DNA of 7,172 bases, taken from NCBI GenBank assembly GCA_003560935.1, contig PWJF01000564.1, positions 1 to 7,172 of the forward strand, read 5' to 3'. The translations under genes and the position numbers were made by a program. Under the pieces are notes generated by a model that ran no database searches, was not told the origin of the DNA, and saw nothing but the letters and a program-made list of their open reading frames with translations. Source of the DNA: Ignavibacteriales bacterium. Lineage in GTDB: Bacteria > Bacteroidota > Ignavibacteria > T3Sed10-11. Below are positions 1 through 5,262 of the stretch, piece after piece (position 1 is the stretch's first letter; each line of letters begins with the position of its first letter).

Positions 1-2
1 AA

Positions 3-71
3 GAGAAGACGATCGCGCTGTGGAATGAGATTGAAAGCCAATTCGTGGAGAAAAGGAAGCCAAAAGAATGA
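3..71 (+). CDS. C-terminal end of an unknown upstream gene (partial)
   Basis: A reading frame is open from the left edge and gives 22 codons, with the tail ending in ...VEKRKPKE. It stops at a TGA (69-71) that overlaps the ATG of the next gene as ATGA. This overlap is the same coupling used elsewhere in the operon and is the main reason for choosing this frame over the other two. The tail is charged and looks helical. Too little of the protein is visible to assign a function, so I give none. Confidence 0.6.
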   Translation, partial: EKTIALWNEIESQFVEKRKPKE

Positions 72-457
72 AAAGAACTAAGAAGCCGAAGAAGAAGAAG
101 AAGCAGATCCAGCCCTCATCAGCAAAAGCTAAAGGCAGAGCATTACAGCAGTGGACCTGCCGACGAATATCAGACTTGTTATCCCTCCCGTGGGGTAAAG
201 ACGAATTGATTGCGTCACGGGAAGCGTCTCAGACAGGCACAGATGTTAGACTGATTGGAGACGCCAAAAGGGGCTTCCCCTTCTCGGTAGAGTGTAAATG
301 GCAAGAGACGTGGAATGTGCCTGGCTGGATTGCGCAAGCTAAGAATAACCAAGAAGACGGCACTGACTGGTTGCTGATATGTAAAAGAAGCCGCTCAGAA
401 CCAGTGGTGATAATGGATGCCGAAAAGTTCTTTGAGCTGCTTAGGAAGGAGAAGTAA
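68..457 (+). CDS. PD-(D/E)XK-like nuclease, possible Holliday-junction resolvase or repair nuclease
   Basis: This is a 129-residue protein. Seven of its first twelve residues are lysine, which would suit nucleic-acid binding. After a helix at about residues 18-38 comes a pattern typical of small phage PD-(D/E)XK nucleases: TGTD with the candidate metal ligand Asp59, then a beta strand ending in Glu75-Cys-Lys77 (the ExK element), then Gln90 in the following helix (WIAQAK). A strand (WLLICK, about 101-106) follows, as expected for the fold. The helix that often carries a glutamate has Gln27-Gln28 instead. The start is supported by a GGAAG about 8 bases upstream and by ATGA coupling to the preceding gene. 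It lies at the head of a Mre11/Rad50-type operon, so a role in resolving or trimming recombination intermediates is likely. A restriction-like nuclease paired with the nearby methyltransferase is a less likely reading. Confidence 0.68.
   Translation: MKRTKKPKKKKKQIQPSSAKAKGRALQQWTCRRISDLLSLPWGKDELIASREASQTGTDVRLIGDAKRGFPFSVECKWQETWNVPGWIAQAKNNQEDGTDWLLICKRSRSEPVVIMDAEKFFELLRKEK
443..451 (+). promoter_or_regulatory. Ribosome binding site that fixes the start of the 57-residue gene at 459
   Basis: AGGAAGGAG lies just before the ATG at 459-461, with a spacing of about 7 bases. The frame is also open upstream to an ATG at 417, but that codon lies inside the nuclease gene and has no comparable site. 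This places the true start at 459, one base after the nuclease stop codon. Confidence 0.75.
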
Positions 458-458
458 T

Positions 459-632
459 ATGTGGAATGTTGAGCCTAATTTCGAACTGCCGCCTGGTTTT
501 AAGCTAAGAGAAGGGGTGGACTTTTTGTATCTCTTTTACGAAGGGGATTTGAAGCGTACATTCAACGTACAATTCGCCAAGCCAGCCGACATTCTAAAAG
601 AATGCGAAAGGATAACCAATGATCACGCTTAA
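459..632 (+). CDS. Small hypothetical protein, 57 residues
   Basis: The protein starts MWNVEPNFELPPGFKL and ends ECERITNDHA. I do not recognise a family. The visible layout is a short N-terminal segment, a likely beta hairpin with aromatic residues (VDFLYLFYEG then RTFNVQFA, about residues 20-40), and a C-terminal helix (PADILKECERI). There is no signal peptide or membrane segment. A strong ribosome binding site at 443-451 supports the start at 459. The gene begins one base after the nuclease stop and overlaps the methyltransferase start by 14 bases, so it should be translated together with its neighbours. It may be an accessory to one of them, but that rests on position alone. Confidence 0.7.
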   Translation: MWNVEPNFELPPGFKLREGVDFLYLFYEGDLKRTFNVQFAKPADILKECERITNDHA

Positions 633-1218
633 AGACAGGGCGCAATTCTATAACAAAGCGTTCTTTCCAAAATACTCAGGGCGCGCGTGGCTACAAGCAA
701 GCGATCGTTGGCTTTGGGGAGTATGGATGATCGGGAATAATTATCAATCCAAAGCAGGCTATTATGGCGAATACCCGCCTGGATACTTAGAGCGAATAAT
801 GAGCATGTTTCCCGAAATGTATTGGTGGGAAATTCTCCATCTTTTCTCTGGCTCAATAGAACAAGGACCAGAGCGCGGTGAGACGTTCGATATCAACCCC
901 GATCTCAATCCTACGTATGCTGGCGACGCTGCCGATCTCTCCAACATAGTGTCGAAGCGTTACCACCTCATTTTAGCAGATCCGCCATATTCAGAAGAAG
1001 ATGCGCGACGTTATGGAACTTGCTTAGTCAACAGGAACAAAGTAGTGGAGCAGTGCGTCAAAGTATTAAAGCCTGGGGGATTCTTAGTTTGGCTGGATCA
1101 AGTCCTCCCGATGTATCGAAAGAAAGAATTGGAATTGGTGGGCACCATAGGCGTTATTCGTTCGACTAATCACAGAGTGCGGATGGTCTTTATTTGGCAG
1201 AAAAAAGAGGATGAATAA
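619..1218 (+). CDS. SAM-dependent amino-methyltransferase with a DPPY motif (DNA N6-adenine or N4-cytosine type)
   Basis: This 199-residue Rossmann-fold methyltransferase has its motifs in the usual order. LHLFSGS (73-79) fits the SAM-binding motif I. DINPD (91-95) gives the acidic residue that would hold the SAM ribose. GDAADL (102-107) fits motif III. LILADPPYSE (117-126) contains the catalytic DPPY of amino-methyltransferases. LKPGGFLVWLD (150-160) is the late strand region. The N-terminal 70 residues are rich in Trp and Tyr. No large separate target-recognition domain is visible, so the target sequence cannot be predicted. It overlaps the previous gene by 14 bases and abuts the next as TAAATG. 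No partner restriction enzyme is evident, so an orphan phage methylase that protects or marks phage DNA is likeliest. An RNA or protein target is not excluded, since DPPY also occurs in RNA methylases. Confidence 0.85.
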   Translation: MITLKDRAQFYNKAFFPKYSGRAWLQASDRWLWGVWMIGNNYQSKAGYYGEYPPGYLERIMSMFPEMYWWEILHLFSGSIEQGPERGETFDINPDLNPTYAGDAADLSNIVSKRYHLILADPPYSEEDARRYGTCLVNRNKVVEQCVKVLKPGGFLVWLDQVLPMYRKKELELVGTIGVIRSTNHRVRMVFIWQKKEDE

Positions 1219-2265
1219 ATGATTACCAAAGTTGAAATCAAGAACTTTCAAAGCCATAAAAATGCCACGCTGGACTTCGTGCCGGGAACCAACGTGATAA
1301 TTGGCGCCAGCGACGCGGGGAAATCAGCCATTTTCAGAGCCATTAATTGGGTAGCTTCCAACCGCCCTTTAGGTGATGCTTTTCGTTCAGAATGGGGCGG
1401 GGATACTACTGTGGTGGTTCATACTTCTGAAGGGGATATTATAGAAAGAACGCGATCCAGCTCAAAGAACGAATACAAAATCAACGGGCGGGCGCTTACT
1501 GCTTTTGGGTCAGAAGTGCCTGAAGAAGTCTTGCGAGTGCTTCATATGGACAGCACCAATATACAAGCGCAAATGGATCCCCCTTTTCTGATCGCTTCGA
1601 CTCCCGGGGAAGCAGCGCGCTTGCTAAACAAAGCAGCTTCCATAGACGACATTGACCATACCATATCGGGATTGAGAAAAAGCTACAACAAAGTAGACGA
1701 AAGCGTCAAGCACACTCAAAAACAGCTTCTCGAATACCACCAAGAAATGGAACAATATTTCTATCTCCCCACTTTAGAGCAAAGACTTGAAAAGGCAGAA
1801 GAATTAGAAAAAGAAAGAGCAGAAAAAGAGACGCGCGCCAGCCAGCTTAAATCTTTGGCGCGAGGAGCGCGCGAAATTGAAACACAATTAGAATCTACTG
1901 CGCAAATCCCCGATCTGATAGACCAGTGCGCAGAGATAGAGAAGCAGCACGACGCTTACCAAAACAAGAGAAAAGAGCAGCGCGCTCTATCGAACTTGAC
2001 GACGCGCGCTGAAGAATTGACTGAATTCATAGTGGAGACAGAAGACGTGGAACAAGGCATTGTCGCTATTAAAGAAGCAGAGCAGCTACACGCTCAGTGG
2101 AAAGAAAAAAGCCAGGCGCTTAACACATACAAACGTCTATTGTCGCGCGCTACACAGCTGACTCATGCTGTTGAAGACGTGGAACAGACCATCGCTGAAT
2201 TAGAGTATGATTTTCACGCCTTAGCACCGGAAAGATGCCCGTTGTGCGGAAACAAAATGGAATAG
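1219..2265 (+). CDS. Rad50/SbcC-like ATPase, N-terminal half ending at the zinc hook
   Basis: In Rad50/SbcC proteins, ATP-driven head dimerisation controls the Mre11 nuclease at DNA ends. This 348-residue protein has only the first half of that design. It opens with MITKVEIKNFQSHKNATLDF, the family's typical first strand, followed by Walker A GASDAGKS (29-36). The Q-loop region is NIQAQMDPPFLIAS (114-127). From about residue 145 to 335 it is a long charged coiled coil. It then ends with CPLCG (Cys340, Cys343), the CxxC zinc hook, five residues before the stop. In standard Rad50 the hook is mid-protein and is followed by a descending coil and the Walker B half. Here those parts lie in the genes at 3316 and 3576. 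The ATG follows the methyltransferase stop directly, with GAGG about 8 bases upstream. The split at the hook looks organised rather than like a random break. Confidence 0.9.
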   Translation: MITKVEIKNFQSHKNATLDFVPGTNVIIGASDAGKSAIFRAINWVASNRPLGDAFRSEWGGDTTVVVHTSEGDIIERTRSSSKNEYKINGRALTAFGSEVPEEVLRVLHMDSTNIQAQMDPPFLIASTPGEAARLLNKAASIDDIDHTISGLRKSYNKVDESVKHTQKQLLEYHQEMEQYFYLPTLEQRLEKAEELEKERAEKETRASQLKSLARGAREIETQLESTAQIPDLIDQCAEIEKQHDAYQNKRKEQRALSNLTTRAEELTEFIVETEDVEQGIVAIKEAEQLHAQWKEKSQALNTYKRLLSRATQLTHAVEDVEQTIAELEYDFHALAPERCPLCGNKME

Positions 2266-2284
2266 CCACGGACAGGAGGACCAA

Positions 2285-3346
2285 ATGGAACGGACAAGAG
2301 TCAAAAAAGAACGGACCAACAAGAATAAAAACGCAGCCGTGGCGGCTGACGCGATTCTGACTGCCGACCTTCACCTGAGCGAAAGCACGCCAGTGTCGCG
2401 GACTGATGATTACATCGCAGCGCAAAAAAAGAAATTATCTTTTCTGCGCAAACTTAGTAAAAAGAACAACCATTGTCCTGTGCTAAGTTCCGGGGATACT
2501 TTTCACCATTGGAAAGCAAGCCCGTGGCTTTGTTCATTCGCGTTCGATAATTTGCCCAGCCCGATGATTACTGTTCCCGGCAACCACGATCTACCCGAGC
2601 ATTCACTTGAGCTTTACGAGAAGTCAGCACTGTCTCTATTAGAGTCAGTGAAATCCTCGCGCTTAGACATTCGAGTCTTAAAGCCGGGCGCGCTGATAAT
2701 AGGCAAATTGGCCATAGTAGGCATGCCGTTTGGCGAATTAGAGAAATTTGACCCCGAGGAGGACGCAGATTTGTTATTTAAGACAACAGATTTGGCGTCT
2801 AATCAATCGGACGAATACAACGCATGTATTACCCCTTGGCTGGAAGGTCTCCCGGGATACCGCAGGATATTGATGCTACACGAATTGACGTGGCCAGGCA
2901 GCAAACCTTCGTGGGCAGCTTCGAGTTATACAGACGAAGAATTGTTGGAGCGTTTTGGTGAATATTTCGATCTTATTCTAACTGGAGACAACCACAGCTA
3001 TTTCGATTCACGCGCTGACGACGTCATATTGGTCAATCCCGGCAGTATGTTACGAATAACAGCTGACCAAGCTAATTACAAGCCAAGATGCTACCTCTAC
3101 TATGCTGACGCAAATATAGTGACGCCAGTAGACTTCCCGATCGAGGAAAATGTCCATAGCAGAGCGCACATCGACAAGAAAAAAGAGCGTGAGGAGAGGA
3201 TCGCTGCTTACATCGAAAAGATGAGTGGGGGCTGGGAGTTGGGACTATCATTCGAGAAAAACCTCCACGCGTTCTTTTCAGAAAATAGCACGCCAAAGAA
3301 AGTGAGGGAAATCATATGGGAACACTTCGAAATGAAGACGGGTTAG
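2285..3346 (+). CDS. Mre11/SbcD-like metallophosphoesterase nuclease (T4 gp47-like)
   Basis: This 353-residue calcineurin-like phosphoesterase has its metal-binding motifs in order: DLH (Asp28, His30), GD (70-71, in SSGDTFHHW), GNHD (99-102), His199 (LMLHEL), then GDNH (234-237) and NPGS (251-254). Mre11 family members normally have GHxH at the fourth site. Here the first His is replaced by Asp235, while His237 is kept. About 22 lysine/arginine-rich residues precede the catalytic domain. The C-terminal 60 residues are charged and helical and could dock on the ATPase coil, as Mre11 does on Rad50. The start is fixed by AGGAGG at 2274-2279, 5 bases before the ATG. It lies between the two halves of the Rad50-like ATPase, which strongly supports a Mre11/Rad50-type complex that processes DNA ends. 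Confidence 0.92.
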   Translation: MERTRVKKERTNKNKNAAVAADAILTADLHLSESTPVSRTDDYIAAQKKKLSFLRKLSKKNNHCPVLSSGDTFHHWKASPWLCSFAFDNLPSPMITVPGNHDLPEHSLELYEKSALSLLESVKSSRLDIRVLKPGALIIGKLAIVGMPFGELEKFDPEEDADLLFKTTDLASNQSDEYNACITPWLEGLPGYRRILMLHELTWPGSKPSWAASSYTDEELLERFGEYFDLILTGDNHSYFDSRADDVILVNPGSMLRITADQANYKPRCYLYYADANIVTPVDFPIEENVHSRAHIDKKKEREERIAAYIEKMSGGWELGLSFEKNLHAFFSENSTPKKVREIIWEHFEMKTG

Positions 3347-3579
3347 GAAAGAAGTTGCTGGAGTTAAAAGGCAAACTGGAGGAAGAAAAGTCACAGCGAT
3401 CTGAGCTACAAGGCGAATTAAAGAGCGTGCTCAAGCAGCTCAAGCAAGACTTCAACGTCACGTCGCTTAAAGAGGCAGAGAAACAAATCAAGCAGCGTGA
3501 AGAAGAATTAGAAGACATGGAGGCTTCCATCAGCGAACAAATAAACGAAGTGGAAAGAATGATGGAGGGAATCGAATGA
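3316..3579 (+). CDS. Small coiled-coil protein, probable part of a split Rad50 arm
   Basis: This 87-residue protein is almost entirely heptad-like charged helix (LLELKGKLEEEKSQR, LKSVLKQLKQDF, EAEKQIKQREEELEDMEAS). A possible short break lies at about residues 47-51 (FNVTS). It has no cysteine, no ATPase motif and no membrane segment. It overlaps the end of the nuclease gene by 31 bases, with GAGGG about 8 bases upstream of its ATG. It is coupled by an ATGA overlap to the Walker B half of the ATPase. In a full-length Rad50 this position would hold the descending coiled coil after the zinc hook, so I infer that it supplies part of that arm as a separate polypeptide. A free-standing scaffold or regulator of the complex is the alternative. 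Confidence 0.75.
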   Translation: MGTLRNEDGLGKKLLELKGKLEEEKSQRSELQGELKSVLKQLKQDFNVTSLKEAEKQIKQREEELEDMEASISEQINEVERMMEGIE

Positions 3580-4214
3580 GCACGAAATTACAAGAACTTC
3601 GCAGCAAAATTGAGCATAAGAAAGGAATGCGGGATCAATTACAGCATTCCATAGACGCTTTGGAGCAGAAAATAAACAAGAGCCAACGAATGCTTAGCCG
3701 TTACGAGCGCGCATTGGAGATCGTCAAGCACGTAGGATTGGCCACGCAGAAGCAGCTGGAGTACCATCTTTCAGAGCAAGTCAGCCTGGCTATGGAAGCT
3801 GTTTTTGATGACCCCTACAAGTTAAAAGTGGATTTTCAAGAAAAACGTGGAAAAACAGAGGTAGAAATATTATTCACCAGGCGCGATCTCGAATTTCCTC
3901 CACTGGGCAGTGCTGGAGGCGGCACGATCGATGTGGCTTCTTTAGCTTTACGAATAGCATATTGGGCAATGCGTCAGGATAAGAAAGTCCGACCACTATT
4001 ATTGCTGGATGAACCATTCTCTCAATTGAAGGGAGCGGACGCGAATAAAAGAGCGCTGGCAATAATTCAAGAAATTAGTGAAAAATTAAATCTCCAAATA
4101 ATTTCTGTCAGCGACGAAAGAATGCCACGAGAAGCCATCATTAACAATGCCGACAAAGTATTTGTAGTGTCACAGAACGAAAGTGGCGCCAGCAGAATTA
4201 GTGAAATCAAATAG
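3576..4214 (+). CDS. Rad50/SbcC-like ATPase, C-terminal half (signature and Walker B)
   Basis: This 212-residue protein begins with about 60 residues of coiled coil. A globular head half follows, with a signature motif GSAGGGTIDVASLALRIA (111-128, the LSGGE-type element), Walker B LLLLDEP (141-147) and D-loop SQLKG (149-153). At the H-loop position the sequence reads ISVSDE (176-181), with a serine where Rad50 and ABC proteins usually have histidine. It has no Walker A, which is on the separate protein encoded at 1219-2265, so the active ATPase must form from both chains. GGAGGG at 3564-3569 and an ATGA overlap with the coiled-coil gene support the start. This is the last gene of the recombination operon. 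An A/T-rich noncoding region follows. Confidence 0.92.
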   Translation: MSTKLQELRSKIEHKKGMRDQLQHSIDALEQKINKSQRMLSRYERALEIVKHVGLATQKQLEYHLSEQVSLAMEAVFDDPYKLKVDFQEKRGKTEVEILFTRRDLEFPPLGSAGGGTIDVASLALRIAYWAMRQDKKVRPLLLLDEPFSQLKGADANKRALAIIQEISEKLNLQIISVSDERMPREAIINNADKVFVVSQNESGASRISEIK

Positions 4215-4227
4215 AATCGTAAAAGCA

Positions 4228-4271
4228 AAAAAAATCAAGTAAAATTTTTTTTATTTTTTTTTGATTTTTTT
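4228..4271. terminator. A/T-only inverted repeat after the recombination operon, weak terminator candidate
   Basis: AAAAAAATCAA (4228-4238) is the exact reverse complement of TTGATTTTTTT (4261-4271), giving an 11 bp stem 13 bases after the last stop codon of the operon. Inside it AAAA (4241-4244) could pair with a T run. The position suits a transcription terminator, and the T-rich 3' arm would weaken the RNA-DNA hybrid. However, the stem lacks G/C pairs and there is no separate U tail, so efficiency would be low. It may instead be a DNA-level element such as a bend or unwinding site. Confidence 0.35.
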
Positions 4272-4387
4272 CAAAAATTCCTCATAAAAAAGCGGTCGAA
4301 AAAGCCACATAATTCAAGCTAAAATGAGGGCGCGAAAAAAAGTCAAAAATTTTTTTAAAAAAACCTGGTCGAACCCCACAAAAAACA

Positions 4388-4405
4388 CGATAAACTGCGA
4401 TAAAC
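4388..4405. repeat. Tandem direct repeat CGATAAAC x2
   Basis: CGATAAAC occurs at 4388-4395 and again at 4398-4405, a spacing of 10 bases, about one helical turn. This is the arrangement of a protein binding on one DNA face, such as a repressor or a replication initiator. With only two copies, chance cannot be ruled out. It lies about 70-85 bases upstream of the promoter candidate for the noncoding RNA. Confidence 0.4.
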
Positions 4406-4472
4406 AATAAGATATTGCAAATTAGTTATAAGGATACTGCTAATTGCTCTTAATCATCTTATATGAGCATAT

Positions 4473-4501
4473 TTGCGGGTTTTTAGGGGTTTACGTATAA
4501 T
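4473..4501 (+). promoter_or_regulatory. Sigma70-type promoter candidate for the noncoding RNA
   Basis: TTGCGG (4473-4478) and a perfect TATAAT (4496-4501) are separated by 17 bases, the ideal spacing. The -35 matches TTGACA at only its first three positions. Transcription would start near 4508. That is just upstream of the abrupt switch to T-poor sequence and of the bases (4522-4531) that can pair with the 3' end of the RNA. A 10-base palindrome TACTATAGTA (4513-4522) lies just after the predicted start. Confidence 0.5.
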
Positions 4502-4507
4502 AATATA

Positions 4508-5240
4508 TATATTACTATAGTATTAGCACCACCGAAAGACAAGCACCAAGCACCAACGCTCCTTGAAAATCGAACCACCGGGACGAGGCGAAAGCCTCAG
4601 AAGCTCAAGCCACCACGCAAAGTAGCAGACCCCGAGACCCCGAAAGAGGGACCACGCCAAAGTAGGGCAGGGAAAGCGAAAGAGGCGAAAGGAACGGCAG
4701 AAGTCGGAAGGCGAAAAACACAGAACACTCGAAAGAGCGGGAAGACACCCGATATCACGAACCCGGAAACACAGGGGCCACGAGCCAAGCACGCACTCTG
4801 CCAAGAGCAGAGCGAACTGGACCCCAGCACTCCACTACAGCGCAAGGCCCAAAGGGACGCGCGCACCGGAGGCTGGAGAAAGGCGGGAGGCGAGACGCGG
4901 AGGGGCTGCAGCAGCAGGGGAGCCAGAGCAGGACTGAGAGTGCCTCAGGAGATGCTCGCACCAACGGCGATGAACCAACAGGGCAGCTAAAGACGGAAGC
5001 GCAGGGGAGCACTGAGTTAACGCAAGGGCGAACGGAAACTGAAAATTCAAAATGAATTAAATAGCTTTGGAGCATTCGATGGTCGATGAACAAAAGCTAC
5101 ATGGTGAAAATCCATGAGCCGGAGGACGGAGGGATGAGCTGCGTGAGAGCAGCGCCGTTTGGACATAACGCCTGCTGCGGCAGGACAAGTGAACACTCCT
5201 CACTTCTATCGAATGCTTCAGCTGGTGTTTAATTCGAAAA
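4508..5240 (+). ncRNA. Large structured, uridine-depleted noncoding RNA candidate (about 730 nt)
   Basis: No ORF here has a ribosome binding site or protein-like composition. In 4561-5040 I count A 160, G 159, C 132 and T 29, so T is 6%. Local hairpins are frequent: GAGGC-GAAA-GCCTC (4585-4598), CTC-GAAA-GAG (4728-4737), CTCTGC-CAAGA-GCAGAG (4796-4812), CTGG-ACC-CCAG (4817-4827), and a two-step hairpin GAGCA/TGCTC enclosing CTGAG/CTCAG (4926-4957). Three copies of AGCACCA (4525, 4542, 4549) mark the 5' end. The first can pair with TGGTGTT (5223-5229) at the 3' end, with one G-U pair, which would close the whole molecule. The last 180 bases form a branched domain. Size, ornate folding and phage context resemble the GOLLD and ROOL RNAs, but I cannot confirm membership. 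A promoter-like site precedes it, and a kinase gene follows with no clear terminator, so it may also act as a leader. The boundaries are inferred. Confidence 0.7.
5054..5235 (+). ncRNA. Multi-branched 3' RNA domain upstream of the kinase gene
   Basis: A long closing stem joins 5054-5080 to 5208-5235. It consists of GAATTAAA/TTTAATTC (8 bp), AGCT/AGCT (5063-5066 with 5220-5223), and 12 bp of 5069-5080 with 5208-5219 (one G-U). Four arms lie inside: CATGG/CCATG (5100-5116); ACGG/CCGT (5126-5129 with 5155-5158) enclosing GCTGC-GTGAGA-GCAGC (5138-5153); CCTGC-TGCG-GCAGG (5171-5184); and AAGTGA-ACACTCC-TCACTT (5187-5205). It ends 12 bases before the kinase ribosome binding site. It is either the 3' domain of the large RNA or an independent leader or riboswitch-like element. 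I do not recognise it as a known riboswitch, ribozyme, tRNA or intron. Confidence 0.65.
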
Positions 5241-5262
5241 AAAAATCAAGGAGGTAAGACCA

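Larger units (their letters stand above)
4215..4520. other. A/T-rich intergenic region (leader or possible origin)
   Basis: No protein gene is visible. Bases 4221-4520 are about 27% GC (81 of 300), well below the flanking genes, with runs of 7-9 A or T at 4227, 4245, 4254, 4265, 4350 and 4357. The stretch also has a twice-occurring GGTCGAA (4294-4300 and 4367-4373), a direct repeat CGATAAAC, and a short inverted repeat AATTAG/CTAATT (4420-4425 and 4440-4445). It ends in a promoter-like sequence that precedes the noncoding RNA. A DNA-unwinding element or origin is possible because of the composition and the neighbouring recombination genes, but no initiator boxes are recognisable. Confidence 0.6.

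Noticed and set aside
417..458. Upstream start for the 57-residue gene
   Set aside because: It lies inside the nuclease gene with no ribosome binding site. AGGAAGGAG at 443-451 points to 459.
1219..4214. Rad50 split as a decayed pseudogene
   Set aside because: Each part has its own ribosome binding site and a clean start, the motifs are intact apart from the H-loop, and the break is at the zinc hook. This indicates a working multi-subunit design.
4366..4380. TGGTCGAACCCCA as a tRNA T-arm
   Set aside because: The loop does not match TTCRANN, and no acceptor, D or anticodon arms can be placed on either side.
4525..4555. AGCACCA repeats as a CRISPR or other array
   Set aside because: The units are only 7 bases with irregular spacing (17 and 7) and no spacers of fixed length.
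4523..5093. Overlapping minus-strand open frames of 71-112 codons across the intergenic region
   Set aside because: They are open only because the minus strand is nearly free of A, which stop codons need. Their translations are low-complexity Ser, Arg, Pro, Leu and Cys strings. They have no ribosome binding sites, and all other genes run on the plus strand.
4508..5240. Group I or group II intron
   Set aside because: No group II domain V or GUGYG start, no recognisable group I core sequences, and no interrupted gene on the two sides: the Rad50 half ends cleanly before it and the kinase starts cleanly after it.
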